From: Trichosphaerium sp. ATCC 40318
Lineage: Eukaryota; Discosea; Flabellinia; Trichosidae
Direction of reading: 5' to 3'
Assembly (NCBI GenBank): GCA_038496445.1
Contig: JALMLS010000210.1
Span: forward strand, 1-64,000
Length of the DNA: 64,000 bases
Part shown: piece after piece, positions 11,374-24,074 of the stretch
How the letters are laid out: every line of letters begins with the position of its first letter
How positions within the stretch are numbered: the first letter of the stretch is position 1
Made by a program: the position numbers and the translations under genes
Notes under the pieces: generated by a model
Told to the model about the DNA's origin: nothing
What the model saw: only the letters and a program-made list of their open reading frames with translations
Databases searched by the model: none

Positions 11374-13923
11374 ATGAGCAACTCGACTGCTCTTCTTACA
11401 ATATTCTTACTCTCAGCTATTTCTATTGTATCTAGCTGTACGTACAAGTGATATTTTTTACACAGAGTAGTCCTGAAGAGTAAACTTATACTGTTTTTTT
11501 AGCCGTCTTTCAAGCAGCTATCATTGGAGATCAAACATGTAGGCGAAACTCTGATACAATGGGCGTACCTCTAAACACGCTCACGTGGGGTGATGACGGA
11601 AGTAGATTCTCAGTTATTAAGTTCAGGATTTTTACCAACGAAGGTGGCTTAGTCCCAAGTGGATCTACCATTGACTCTGCTACTTTAACTTTCACTGGCG
11701 AAAATGATGGCGAATACCGCGGAAATATTTATAGATCAGCTGTTAACTGGGCCGAGAATACTGTCACCTACAACAACTTTGGTGCTTCTTCTGGAGCTGA
11801 TACTGAAGACTTTGATGGTCCTTCAGTCGCTGAATTACCTGACACAAGAAGGAGTAGAGAGATCACTGTAGATGTTACAAGCGCTGTTAGAGCATGGAAT
11901 AGCGGCCAAAGCAATTATGGTTTCGTCATTGTGCCAAGTACGTTCTCTTTTTTGCCTTAGAAATAACAAGTAGTTACTAACTGTTATGTTTTTTAGATGG
12001 TAACCGCAGAGGCCATTCTTCAGTATACTCGTCAGAATCGCAAGATAGTCCAGTGCTTGAAATTACAGTCCGCCCAACGTACCAAGGATATGATGGCAAT
12101 GGTAATAACCTTCAAAATCCTTCATACGGAGCTGTAGACGCTCCTCTATTACGTCAAGTTATGGGTGCTAACGGCAATATTGTTATACCAACATCATACC
12201 AGGATGGTCTTTCTTCAGTACGTCACAACAGCCGATTTTTGAAACTAACTGTGTCACTAGCCACGTGAATTAGATGCTAATGGAGACCCTCTACCTTCAG
12301 CACGGCAAGTAAGTAATCTTGTCGCCAACCACATTGAGCAAAGATCACGTGCAAGAAACCCAAGAAGGTACTTTCATGACTGAACCTGTCGTTTTACCGC
12401 AACTCTTGCTAATCTAAATTCTAGACATACTGATTTATTGACATATTTTGGGCAATTCTTGGACCACGACATTGATTTAACACCAGAAGGCGGAGCAGAA
12501 TTTAATATTCAAGTACCAGCAAATGATCCAGTCTTCTCTGGCGAACTTCATTTTACAAGAGCTGTACCAATATCTGGAACTCCAGCGACAGATCCTCTAG
12601 AGCATCCTAACATAATCAGCGCATTCATTGACGGTACGAACGTATACGGATCTGATCTCGACCGTGCTACTAAACTGAGAACAATGTAAGACAACATAAC
12701 AATCTTTGAAAGTGTCTTTTTTACTAACTTAGAAACTTAGGAATAACGGACTTATGAAGACTAGTCCAGGAGACTTTTTGCCTTATAATCTTGACGAACT
12801 CAACCTAGAAATGGCTAATATTGGATTTGTTCCCGACAATGAAACATATGTTGCTGGAGATGTCCGTGCCAATGAAAACGCTGTATTAATGTCTCTTCAT
12901 ACTTTGTTCGTAAGAGAACACAACAGGATTGCCGGAGAACTTCAAACAGAAAACCCAACATGGTCTGACGAGAGACTATACCAAGAAGCCAGAATGCGTG
13001 TTATTGCAACCCTTCAATCGATTACAATGTACGAATGGCTTCCAGAGGTTATTGGAAACGTACCAAACTACAACGTATGTCTAGCTATCATTTTTTATCA
13101 TGTACAAAGTGCTAATTTTTGTTTTACAGGGATACAATGACAACGTTAATCCTGGTATCATGAGCGTATTCTCTGGAGCAGCTTTCCGTTTCGGACACAG
13201 TTTAATCAGCACTGTAATCCATAGAGTCGACCCAGACTTTCACTCTATTCCACAAGGACCTCTTCTACTCCGTAACGCTTTTTTCAACCCTGTATCTATT
13301 CAATACGGTATTGGTTCTATTCTTAGAGGTGTCATGATGCAACAACATGAAGCTGTTGATGTACTCATCAGTGACGATTTGAGAAACTTCCTCTTTCAAA
13401 GCGTAGGTGGTGGAGGAGCAAACAGACACGATTTGTTTTCTTTGAATCTCCAAAGAGGCAGAGATTTGGGTCTTCCAGACTATAACACACTCCGTGCTGC
13501 ATATGGATTCAACAGAGTTAACGACTTCTCCGATATTTCAAGCGACCCTGCTACTGTTAATGCACTTGCTACTGCATATGTCAGTGTTAACGATATCGAT
13601 CCTTTCGTTGGTGGTCTTGCTGAAGGTACTGCTAACATGGTTGTATATTATCACGTGTCTTATTTCTATTCGTAGATCATCTTCCAAACAGTAAAATGGG
13701 TGAGTTGTTCACAGCAATCCTAAGAGACCAATTTGTGAGGTTGAGAGATGGTGATAGGTTCTGGTTTGAAAATAACCGCTTTTCACAACAAGAAACACAA
13801 CAGTTGAGAAATACTAAAATGTTGGATGTCATCATTCGTAACACTGATACAAGACAGAGTACAGGCCGGGATTTCGTTTCCGCTTTCTCTCTCAGTGATG
13901 CATCAAATGTACCTAATATGTAA
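11374..13923 (+). CDS. secreted animal-type haem peroxidase with N-terminal DNRLRE/CBM96-like domain
   Basis: Exon 1 encodes a signal peptide ([18 protein letters not shown]). The next exons encode a roughly 150-residue beta domain with [26 protein letters not shown] and [12 protein letters not shown], matching the DNRLRE/CBM96 pattern. The peroxidase domain starts near [20 protein letters not shown]. It has the distal histidine in [18 protein letters not shown], the Arg segment [11 protein letters not shown], the proximal histidine in [10 protein letters not shown], and the helix [16 protein letters not shown]. It ends with [20 protein letters not shown]. These are all the hallmarks of the myeloperoxidase/peroxidasin superfamily, so it should oxidise halides or phenols with H2O2. 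The intron at 13627-13674 (GTACTG..TAG) gives a clean join [17 protein letters not shown]. There are no transmembrane or LRR parts. TAA is at 13921-13923. Confidence 0.9.
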
Positions 13924-15290
13924 ATTGACTCAACGTCGTGATGTAAATAAACTCTTTACCAGAGCACGGTTATTAAAATTAGTTGTGATTGTAGGAATCA
14001 AAAAAGAAAAACAAAAAAACAAGTTCGGATTAACTCATATCAAACAGAGGAAACAGGATAACCCATGATTTTTAAAACTTAGTAGTATATATCACTGAAA
14101 CTAACTGGCAAACTTTATTTAGGAGCGGGTATATGGGGAGCGCATAGTGGAGAATGTGGCTTACGGAGTCTACCCAATGTATGCGAGAAGCCTTCCCAAA
14201 AAAAACCAGTACAAGCGACAGTTAAGTTGTTTTAGGCTCGTTTTACAACCACTCGTGTGCACCTAATACTAATTTCTACTGATGCTCAAGTAACGTACCT
14301 TGTATGCAAATTTTATCTACAGACGGATACATAAAGGCCAAGAAGTAGCAATATCCTATCAATATAGCAGAGAAGAAAGACAAAAATGTTTGGAGACTAC
14401 TGTTTTACATGCTCTTGGCAAGATCTATTTACCAGTTTATAAATATAGCACAAGATGGTGCTACTGATGATGATTAAATTACTTCAAAAGATTATTAATA
14501 AAGAGAACTGTTATGTGCTTAAAATAAACTTTTGTTTCCTAAAGTGCAACATCATTCTTGTTAGACATACTCTCAACACAAGCTTTTTTTGATACCTGAG
14601 TTCTGTGTACCCTGTAACAGTTTGTGTAATTAATCCATTGCCACAAACAGCTAGGTTAAACCACAAGTTACAACTTTTTTTGCATAGCAAACTTATACAT
14701 TACTCTTTTTTAATTATTTCAGTATTTATTATTTACAATTTTGTTACATTACAGCCAAGCAGCGAAGGTAGAACAGTTAGCAAATAACTTATAATAAGTA
14801 ATAATAAACCTATAATTTGTATCATTATTTACAATGGTGGTGCATTGTAAACAACGATGCATTAAAACTACCAATGAAATACTGAAATTCTGAAACACTA
14901 TTACATACCATTTTGTAAGCTATCATCCTCATCACCCAAGCCAAGCTGTGAAGCCCACCTGACTGCACCTAAAATATATGTACCTATCCTCTGAATCCTC
15001 ATTCCTTGCAACCTACCTAACTGTTACACTATGATGTACCATCCCATGAATCGAAACCTATTGTAAGCCAAGCTGTGAAGGTAGAACAGTTAGTACGTAA
15101 ACTTTTAAACATGTAATAAACACGCGCCTATTGTAACCTATCCAATTGTACAGAATCTACACCCTTGCCAAAATCTTGAAGCCTTCCGGTCAACCTTATC
15201 ACCTAAGCCTATCTGTGAAGCCAACCAACTACCTTTATTTTGTGTAATTTTTATATTTATTTAGTTTTGTATTACAATTTACAATCCGCC
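13924..15290. other. gene-poor stretch with a coding-like fragment
   Basis: At 14120-14470 several + strand frames look coding-like, for example RIHKGQEVAISYQYSREERQ, which resembles the last motif of a SET domain, and a neighbouring frame with a short hydrophobic segment. No frame joins into a gene. Further on, short degenerate repeats appear: GTGAAGGTAGAACAGTTAG occurs near 15073 and with a few changes near 14762, and variants of ACCATCC.TGAATCC recur near 15040, 15500 and 15560. This is probably decayed mobile or duplicated DNA. Confidence 0.4.
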
Positions 15291-15299
15291 ACCATCTTG

Positions 15300-15400
15300 T
15301 ATTGTGTGCACCCTTCAAGTCAAGCAATGTTGTCAAATGACCCAATTTATGTCTTTCTGGGCAATAACACAATGTGTAACTTGAAGGGTACACAACACCG
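15300..15400. repeat. inverted repeat, arms about 30 bp
   Basis: The left arm ATTGTGTGCACCCTTCAAGT and the right arm ACTTGAAGGGTACACAAC are near-perfect complements around a loop of roughly 40 bases. It is the smaller of two foldback structures in this gene-poor block. Confidence 0.6.
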
Positions 15401-15604
15401 AAACACTACATACAGGTTAGTTATGAAACACAAATACTATATTTTACCGTTCTCCAAGCCAACATCCCTTATCACCCAATGAAGCCTAAATTACGTACCA
15501 TCCTATGAATCCCCTTTGGTACCTACATAACTATTCACTAATACCCTATACATACCATCCTGTGAATCCACATCCCTTGTGGCCTACTCATACAAAAGGT
15601 TAGT

Positions 15605-15965
15605 CGTAAACTCATATGATTTTGTTGCCCACTACGAAAGGCACATGCCCAAGTACTTGTTAGAAGGCAAGGCATCTGTGCGCAAGAATGATGCCCCTAG
15701 CGAGATATATTTGAAGCACAAGGTGCAAGGTACATGGTTGGTATTACAAAAGGTATGTACTGAAGCCCTCAGAGCAACAATGCATGTATAAATAAATATA
15801 TATTTAATACATACCGTTTGTAATACCTGTACCTTGCACTCATTGCGATTTCAAATATAGCCTGCAAAGGGCATCATTCTTAACACACACGGTGTCTTAC
15901 CTCCAAACAAGTACTTAGACACTACCTTTCCTTGTGGGTAAGTTGTACAAAAAATAAGTTATCTT
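15605..15965. repeat. long foldback inverted repeat (MITE-like), arms about 110-155 bp
   Basis: The segment 15648-15759 is an imperfect reverse complement of 15808-15920. Matched blocks include AAGTACTTGTT, AAGAATGATGCCC, ATATTTGAA, GTGCAAGGTAC and GGTATTACAAA. The loop of about 48 bases is AT-rich. Similarity weakens but continues outward to about 15605 and 15965. There is no coding frame inside. Such a structure is typical of non-autonomous foldback or miniature inverted-repeat elements. It would also make a long RNA hairpin if transcribed. Confidence 0.7.
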
Positions 15966-16806
15966 AGACACGTATGTCACCTTTCAACTATCCATCAACC
16001 GCAACGCCTAGGCAAGACAACCGTGGTGCGTTACCCAAAGTAATTGACAAATGTCGTTCCTCTGAGTATCTGAATAATTGTGCAGCTTAAGACTACCAGG
16101 AACACATGTCCCCTTCATCCACTGAACGGAATCGAGCGCTACTACATTGCTGAAGCAAAACCTCACACAGTGCTCACGCATTCTCCAACTTCCCATTGCT
16201 TACGCAATGCTTCTCATCGCTTGCATTTCCCATGAACCGAATCTTGCCAAGCATTTATGCACGTGCTAAAACGCTAGCAAAGAAACAAGTTCATGGTTGT
16301 CATGTATTCATATATTCAATATGATTGGCCATACATGGGTGGATAGCATTCGTTTGCCCTAGGGCTCACTCATACTGGACATACTCTCTAGATATATGTG
16401 CAACACATAGCATGACTCCGGCACTCAGTTCAGCATAACTCCTTTCAGAGATTTTATAACACCAAAAGAGGAACCAACTTTCATAACATAGGCATATAGT
16501 TGTCGACGGTTCGTTGTCAACAATGCATACTATCATACTCCCAGTCGATGGTCCAGGTGGAAGTATGGTATTCATGTGTAATACTAGCGTACACTCAGAT
16601 GTGATGTGCATCTGAGACTATGTTCCGTGTACTCACTCCGTAGTCCCTTAGGCAGTGATTAATGACCCGATTAAGAAGCCCCCCCGATATACACGGCTAA
16701 TTGTTGCACACGCAAGCTGTTGTACCCTAAGAGGGGACTTCAACTCACTTATTTTCTGCACAACTGTCAAAGATTGTGGCCCGCTGGGAGCATCAATCTA
16801 ATCTAG

Positions 16807-17255
16807 CTGCTGATGACACGTACCTATTAGGGTACAATGTCCTCACATAGGCGGCCTGTGAAGGTCGCCACTGTGGTTACAAGAGAAGTAACTCAATTAA
16901 CATATTCATACTGCATTGCTGCTGTACACATGGAAGAAGAGTACTTCTTTCGTGGCTGCTTATGACATGGACCTGTTAGGGAGCAATGTCCTTACAACGG
17001 TGGATCATGGTCACCGCTGTGGTTACAAGAAGAGTAACTCGACTAACATATCCATACTGCATTGCTGCAATATATTATATATGATAGAATAGTAGTACTC
17101 TTTTGCAGGCTGCTTACTTACCAACATCACAAAGATGCTGAGCTGCTGATGGCATGCACTTGTTAGAGCGCAATGTCCTTACAACGGTGGATCTCGGTCA
17201 CCGCTGTGGTTACAAGAAGTAACTCGATTAACATAGCCATACTGCATTGCTACAG
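16807..17255. repeat. three-copy tandem repeat, unit about 116 bp
   Basis: Three copies lie at 16807-16925, 16953-17068 and 17141-17255. Each runs from a CTGCT.ATG motif through GTTAGGG.GCAATGTCCTTAC and CCGCTGTGGTTACAAG to CATACTGCATTGCT. Copies 2 and 3 are closest. Parts of a fourth unit (CACAAAGATGCTG, CAACTCGATTAACAT) follow to about 17390. The units have no shared open frame, so this is a non-coding tandem array or a cluster of related RNA-like units. I cannot decide which. Confidence 0.7.
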
Positions 17256-19074
17256 TACCATATGAAAGAAGAGTTACATTCTTGTACACTAGCATCACAA
17301 AGATGCTGGTGCTGTTGTTGTTGTCACAAGGACAAAGTCATGAAAAGCCCACAACTCGATTAACATTTCTACGCCTGCATGGGCGTTCTAATGATAGAAG
17401 AGAAAGAGTACAACACAACCAACAATAACATTTTGAAGGCACAGTACGAAGCTACACTGTCACATCATGGAATCGTCATGATGGATGTACTAAGGGCTTG
17501 CCTTTTCTATCTCATCTAGAGTATCCAGTTTTTGTGGTACAATGTGAGTGTTCTGTGCTCATCTACCAAGGTACTTAAGACATGTCTTGTTCCCAAGGAG
17601 TAAGTCAATGCATGATGTAGTTACATCACACATCTTGCAAGCTGGAGGTCGATTAACACTGCCTATGCTATGTTTTTTATGCATTTCTCATAGGGGTTAT
17701 GTGGTAGAAGACCAACTGCAAGCGGAAGAGAAGCGACTGCCAGGGCACAACACAAATTTCTTTATGTTTGGCGAATTTTTTTTTTTCGTCGGTGCCTCAA
17801 AGTGCTTTCTTCTTTTATGCTGTATTAGGCTACACGGTTGTAAGACTGGGGGTTGTATGTGAAAATATTGAGTTTTCGTGGCACCTTCAATACCATTGTA
17901 ACTCTCGTAGCTTTCTGCATACGCGTTGTGTGCTGTGGTTGAGTTTGGAAAAAAACCCAAAACGGCACTATTGCTTTGTTGTTCCTGTGCTTTGAGCCCC
18001 TTTTTCGTTGTCGACAGTATCCAAATAACTACTTGTGGGCCCGAATATGCTCTCACAAACACCGTCACTCTATTTTATTGCCTTCACGCTATTGTGTATA
18101 AATAGCAACAAAAAACCAACCGTTTTTTCTTAAAACTGCCTTTATTTGTCTCCGCTTGGCACTTACATCTATTTGTGCCTTGTTTCACCGGCGTAATCCG
18201 CCGTTTTTACCGTTCCTGTCCACGACGAATTTCAGTTGACTATCCAAACCTCTGACAAAAAAACCAGATCCAATCTCATCTTTTTAGTTGCTCGTTGCGA
18301 GCGATAATTGCACGTTCTCGGTGATACGTCATTGAAGGCTATTCCATTTAAAATTATTTGCTATAACAGCGAACAGTTTAAGTTAATACCATCTGTTTAG
18401 TTAGAAGTGAATTACGTTGCCTTGCACGAGGTGCGCAGACATCTTGTTTTACAAAAAATTAGAATAAATTAAGAAAAAACAGCCCGTTGTGAGAAGTGGC
18501 TTTTGTGTACCTAAGAATGCTTGGTGCTTCAGAAGCTATGAAAATAGAAAAAATGCGAATATTGATTTTGTTGTGGTAGAAAAGGGCGGCTAAAACAAGA
18601 TCTGTCAGTTTTGTCAGTTCTTGCGAGATCTTGCACTTTGATTGACTTCTGTCAAACCTGTTGCAAACTTGAATGATACGGACATACACTTGAAATTTAC
18701 ATTCAGTACTGCTTGATCAAGTATTGGTGCTTAATATTCGCCTCTACATGATGCAGGTATTAACGAATGCTTAAACGGAAACTCGCGTCCACCCAGCGTT
18801 TAATGAACACAACAAAATTGTACAAATGTTACTCAAAGCAAGTGCAAAAATCGAAAAGATGGAGTATGACCGTTTGTAGTTAAGCCATCCTTAAACCGTT
18901 ATTCCAGTGGAAATAACGTATTAACTAATGTGGTGATACTGCTAGCTTCAATTTGGTGATTGTTTATCAAAGAAAAGGAACACACTGAAACAAAATAACT
19001 GCCTGAAGGTACACAAGACAATATTACGCGGTTGGCACATATGTAATGACTTGATGAGCTGTTTTTAGCAAAAA
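17256..19074. other. gene-poor stretch
   Basis: Open frames of up to about 120 codons occur here on both strands and overlap each other, for example 17548-17862 (+) and 17697-18068 (-). None shows family motifs or good splice structure. A TATAAATA-like stretch lies near 18095. I see no supportable gene. Confidence 0.4.
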
Positions 19075-21623
19075 ATGAGTGAAAGCAAGGAAACTGTCCC
19101 CAGAGTGCGCTTAGTAATAAAACCATTGGAAAAAACTGCGGTAGATACTCTGAAACATATGATAGATACCCGTTCAAGCACGTGTTACTTTTGTTTTTGG
19201 GTTTTTTTACTTCGAGTAATCATTACGAGTAGAACAACAATTACTTGCGCCTGAATCCTTTGATGGTATTTGTTCTGCTCTCCATAAAGTTGGAACATCT
19301 GAACTTGAAGATGCATCATTCGAAATACTGAGTGCAGTTATCAGATCTACTTTATCGGTGAGTATTATCAACTTTTTTCTTCGTTTTTTCGCTGTCGTGC
19401 ACTGTTGGAGGATTTTTATTCCGCTAATTATTAATTTTGTTCCAAAGGATTGGGAAACGCTCCAGTTATGTAGTATGGTGCATAGGCGGGTTAAAATTTC
19501 AGAGACACCCAAAATGTATACTAAAATGTACTTGAACCCCACCTGTGGTGATTCTGAGGTGCGTCAAGTATAAAGTATTGTAAGATATTTACTATTTTTG
19601 TGACTGTAGAAGTCTTTACTAGTACAAGCAGTATTTGTACCAAAACCAATGGCACGTGACACACGTGCGCTAGTTTTTTTTTCTTAAACAGCTTTAGGTT
19701 GCTTTGGCGCTTGCAGAGACTTTTGGGTTTGAGAATATACAATTAGATTGTTCTAGATGGTTTAACTCTACACTTTCACTATTACCTTCAAACAAATACT
19801 CATCATTTATGAGTAAGGAACCTGGTTTTTTAAATATTGTTTTCGACTTTAGTAAGTATTTTAAGGTACTCTTATGAGGCAACAGTTAAACCAAGTCAGA
19901 ATACAGTCCCAGTATGAGGCTCAACAAAAAGTAGAAGTATACAGGGAACATACATATATAAATTTTGGCAGAGGTATGAAACCTTCTAATAGCTCGCTCT
20001 TAAGTGAAAAAAAGCACTAATCAGACCTCAGCCAAGTATACTATTAAACACGTTTGGATACCTACAACTGTAGTCAGTTTTGATGCTACAGGTGTGATTG
20101 TGATGTCGAACTACTCAGAGATAAGTATTGCAGATAGTACTAAGATACGATTACCACGTGTGATCAATGGATATCGTTTTACCCCAGGTAAGTTTTTGCT
20201 TCTTACTTTTTTCTGATTTTGAGGTTTTTTTTGAAAATGTGTAGGTGATGAGTGTGAAGTAAAACATGAAGGCTATTGGGTATCTGGAACTATAATTGAG
20301 AAATCAGGCTCACGGTATTTTGTTGAATTACACACTAAAGAAAAAGATCAGGATAGAGAACTGTATTCAAGTAAACAATTGATTTTAAAACGGAGCACAC
20401 GTGCGTTCAACTAAGTTAGTTTTTTTGCCATATTTTGATGGCTTACAGGGTCGATTTTTGTACATTCTTCTATATCAGATTATGGCCTCCAAATGAGTAA
20501 GAAAATGGAAGAATTGTAAGAATAACTTGTTTTTTTTGGCAAGACAAACGTTAAACTAACTTCTTGATTTTTTTTTAGTGACGCCTCCCTTGTTAAGTGT
20601 AAAAAGTGTGAAAAGCATTTTGCAAGAGGTTTCTACATTTCTAGAACAGATAATGTCGTAGAAGACTTTCACTGTGATAATTGTGTTCTATGTGAATGTG
20701 GTACTACAAATATTTTATTACCTCTTGTATCTTGTAGTAATAGTATTCAAAGGTGCTGATGGTTGGACTCCTCTTTTAGGACCCAACCCTGAACTGAGAA
20801 CTGTAACTAGATGCCAAGTACGTGTATATGTATTTACTGCTAGTTTAATTACATTAAATAGCAATGTTATCTCAATGGACAATGTTCTCTATGTGCAAAT
20901 AGAAGTATACGAATGAGAGTTTGCAAAGATTGTGAGGGAAGGCCACAAGATCAAGAACCTGACAGCCAACAAAGCCCTCAACCAGAATTGATGAACAATC
21001 CTGTGGTAGATATGGAGGAAGAAGAGGAAGATAGTATAATTGATGAAGACGAGATAATGACGGTATGTTAATGCAATATGTAGTTCAGGGTAAAATATCA
21101 ACCTTTTGCACTTTTCTAATCACAGTCTCTTGATTATGTTTTAACTTATTCCTTTTTAGGATATTCCTCCACTTAAAACAGGAGACAATCAAGTTGATAA
21201 AATGATGGACATCATTAGATACGAGGAGAGATTGAAACACCTTCACGTTGATATTATGGAAAAAGATGCAAAATATGAACAAATCACGTGTCAGTGTCTA
21301 TCACAGGATGAGTCTATGGAGAAGCTAATTAAAAATATGTTAAAAATTAGGAGAGGCGAATTCTACCAAAGAAGAGAGTTAACCCAACTAAGAGAGGCTC
21401 TGTGTAAGTCCCTTTGAATATGTCTTTTATTCCTAACTATCTTTTTCTCTTAGATTTGAATCAAGAACTCCTCAGAGCTCTATTATACTCTAGGAATGAT
21501 CTTTTAAGAGCTAAACGAGAGCAAAGATCAACAGAAAGAAGTATACAAACAATGGAAGCAGAAATACTGTCTGCAATAAGAGAACAAGCAGAAAGGCTAT
21601 TGTCAAGGCAAAAAGCAGAGTAA
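19075..21623 (+). CDS. unrecognised protein: helical N-domain, beta-domain, Cys-rich zinc-binding region, coiled coil
   Basis: The start at 19075 (MSESKETVPRVRLVIKPLEK) is followed by a helical stretch (FDGICSALHKVGTSELED, DWETLQLCSMVHRRVK). After several exons comes a beta-rich segment (VWIPTTVVSFDATGVIVMSN), then GYWVSGTIIEKSGSRYFVEL, which looks like a Tudor/Agenet-type strand pattern. A Cys-rich block follows with paired cysteines (KCKKCEKHFARGF, HCDNCVLCEC, QCSLCANR, VCKDC), probably zinc-binding and RING-, PHD- or B-box-like in spacing. Next is an acidic stretch (MEEEEEDSIIDEDE), then a long charged coiled coil (IRYEERLKHLHVDIMEKDAK, LRAKREQRSTERSIQTMEAE) to TAA 21621-21623. Tudor-like plus zinc plus coiled coil suggests a chromatin or ubiquitin-related scaffold, but I cannot name it. 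Confidence 0.65.
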
Positions 21624-22107
21624 ATTAATCCTTTTAGCCACAGTTTCTATGCTCCTTCAACTACCCAACTAACTGTACACAACCAGCACATAGCAAAGTA
21701 AAAACACATTCTTTAATTTAGACTTCATAGTTTTAATAAAGGTCTTGCGAATCGTAGCATGCTTATTCAGGCTTGTACCCATCACGTATGGAACTAGACT
21801 TAGGAAACCTTCGCTTCACAAGTTATTGCAAAGTATAGCAACCCAGGAGGACTGGAAACGTTGTTTGTGACAGCACCTCTTTTGGATTTTTTGCTGTAAG
21901 TGCATTTGTCGGTGGAGCAGCGATAGCTTCCACTGCTCGTGTACTCATATCACTTGCTACTCGCGCGATTAGGTTAGCGAACACGTTTGTTTGATCACGT
22001 GATATGGCGCATAAAAATTGAAATACCCGAAAGTGAGAAACGAAATTGTAGTAAAATTGCAGTAATATTCATGTGAAAAAGTGCCAATACCATAAAACCG
22101 ACAAGAA
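21624..22107. other. intergenic, promoter side of the F-box gene
   Basis: No gene seen. The last 100 bases (ACCCGAAAGTGAGAAACG, GTAGTAAAATTGCAGTAA) resemble the upstream flank of the paralogue at 48042, so the duplication included promoter sequence. Confidence 0.5.
21994..22003. promoter_or_regulatory. ATCACGTGAT palindrome upstream of F-box gene A
   Basis: A perfect 10-bp palindrome containing the E-box core CACGTG, about 105 bases before the start codon. The same 10-mer sits at 47866-47875 upstream of the paralogue. CACGTG is the classic bHLH-leucine-zipper site; its role here is inferred. Confidence 0.5.
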
Positions 22108-24055
22108 ATGGAGGCACACAACATCTTGGTATTGCGAAAGGTTGTTTTTGATGTACTTGAGACTTGATCTAAGCCGTTTTTAGAAAAAACAGATTCTTGA
22201 AGATATATTGGCTTGGCAGGTCAGAAAACAACCTTGTTTCGCGTCTACATCAATATTAGAAGCATGTCAACAGTAAGTGGAGCTTAGCTTTGTTTGCTTT
22301 CAAAGCTAAAACAGCACCAATCGTGTACCCACAGTTTCTTGACCTAACATCAAACTTTTAGTGTTCATCAATACATCGTCACTCACAACGATCCATTCAT
22401 ATCACTCCGATCCAATACTGTATCAACCAATACCATTTCCACAATCGCCAAGAGCACATTCACTAGCTTCACGGGAAATGAGATAGATTCTACGACATTC
22501 ACTTCCTTCACAGGTGATGAATCAGAGATTCCAACAACTTCTACTGTTTGAATAACCTTGTTCCTTTGTTCTTTAGAGCTACCAACTGAGATTGTATGGC
22601 ACGTGATAAGCTTTCTAGATAGCAAATGTATTCTTTCAATATCACAAACAGCAAAACCGTATGCGAAGTATTGCCAGAGTCAATTCACGTGGCTTTTCGA
22701 AATTAATAGAGTAGGTTGCTATTTTGTTGTTTCTAACTTACTGGTTACCAAGAGCAAAGCAAACACGTATGGGTTCCTATGCAAGTATTACAAGGCTGGT
22801 GTGAATCCGTACACTTTAAACTGGTCACAATCCAAAAGAAAGTTCACAAGCGCATCAAGAAACGAAACAAAAAACAAAAGTCAACTGATAAAAAGATTAC
22901 TAAAACAATTGACAGCGACCGCAAGTCGTCGTTTACAAAAACGGATATAATTTTCCTTGGTGACAATATGCACATGTGCGTTGGAGGTAATGATAAAAAT
23001 AACTTAAAGAAAGAATATTGACGCATTGTAGGTTTAGCATCAGTATTGAAATTAATGGACTTTATTCCGTTCAAGAAATGTATTCAAAAATATACAGTTT
23101 CTATTGCATTGAACTCTTCAAATCGCAAACCTAAGGTACAGACCCCTTGAGCATACACCGCAGTTTACACGATATCTAGAGTAAATGTGCAAAGGCAATC
23201 AAATCTTCAGTTGCTCAAGAACTGATTGCTGAAGGCCTTGACGCCATTGATGTCACTCAAAATAAGCACTCCAAATAGTAAGTTAAATCTAAACTTCTTG
23301 TCATAATGAACTATAGTTTCGAAGGTGCCGCTTCAAGGATACTGAGCTCAATATACGTGGTTACTGCAGAAGACATTAGGAACATGCCCTGCGCACTTCT
23401 ATACGCGGACGTACCTCTGAACTACAACGTCTCAATCGGAGGATGGAGTACAAGGTTAAAAAAAAACCAACTTTTTCGATTATTTACTCTATTAGGTTGA
23501 CATTGTACCCTTCAATGTCTCAAGAAATCTTCCTCAATCTTGTACATGACGAAAAAACATATGGAGAAGGCTATCTTATCATCTACAATATAGTTCTTGG
23601 TGAATACCGAGTGTCTGATCCAATCTTTGGCACAAAACTACACAAATCAATACATGAGTTCTCATTGTGGTGTAACATCCTTTGTAAATCCACCCATTAT
23701 GATATTGGTGTATTCATTTATACAAGTGAACACGTGGTGCCTTCTGATTTCTGTGAGAAATTTCCAGATTGCCATCAAGGTAATAATCGGCTTTAAGTTT
23801 GTTGTTTTATTTGATGTTCAGTTATTTTTGTTCTAAACCGATTTATTAGCCACAAATGAGTCTATCTATGATTATGTTGTAGGTATTTTACGTTCACATA
23901 TTGCAGAAAGATCATACGCTGATATCAATGGGAACCAATATAGCCCTAGCACATATTTTAAACTGTACTCACCTCAATACTGTCTTGTTGATATTCATGA
24001 AATGTACACCGCTGGTATTTCGTCTAGATTATTGTATAGTATGACATTAATATAA
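22108..24055 (+). CDS. F-box protein, family B copy A (apparent frameshift)
   Basis: Exon 1 (MEAHNILVLRK) is followed by a GTTGTTTTTG..TTTTTAG intron and an exon with KKQILEDILAWQV. A later join, TTCACA-G to AG-CTACCA, creates the F-box ELPTEIVWHVISFLDSKCIL with SQTAKPYAKYCQSQFTWLF. Downstream exons encode FKKCIQKYTVSIALNSSN, YNIVLGEYRVSDPIFGTKLH and EFCEKFPDC-type blocks, shared exon by exon with the paralogue at 48042. In the exon at 22775-22980 the frame that matches the F-box exon (NPYTL) and the frame that matches the paralogue afterwards (KKVHKRIKKRNKK, then DIIFLGDNMHMCVGG) differ by one base. The paralogue is four bases longer there. Either this copy is a recent pseudogene or there is an assembly indel near 22810. 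TAA is at 24053-24055. Confidence 0.7.
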
Positions 24056-24074
24056 TGCATATAAATTAATAAAC

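Noticed and set aside
17548-18068. Overlapping frames of 104 (+) and 123 (-) codons
   Set aside because: No motif, no splice structure and mutual overlap; treated as chance.
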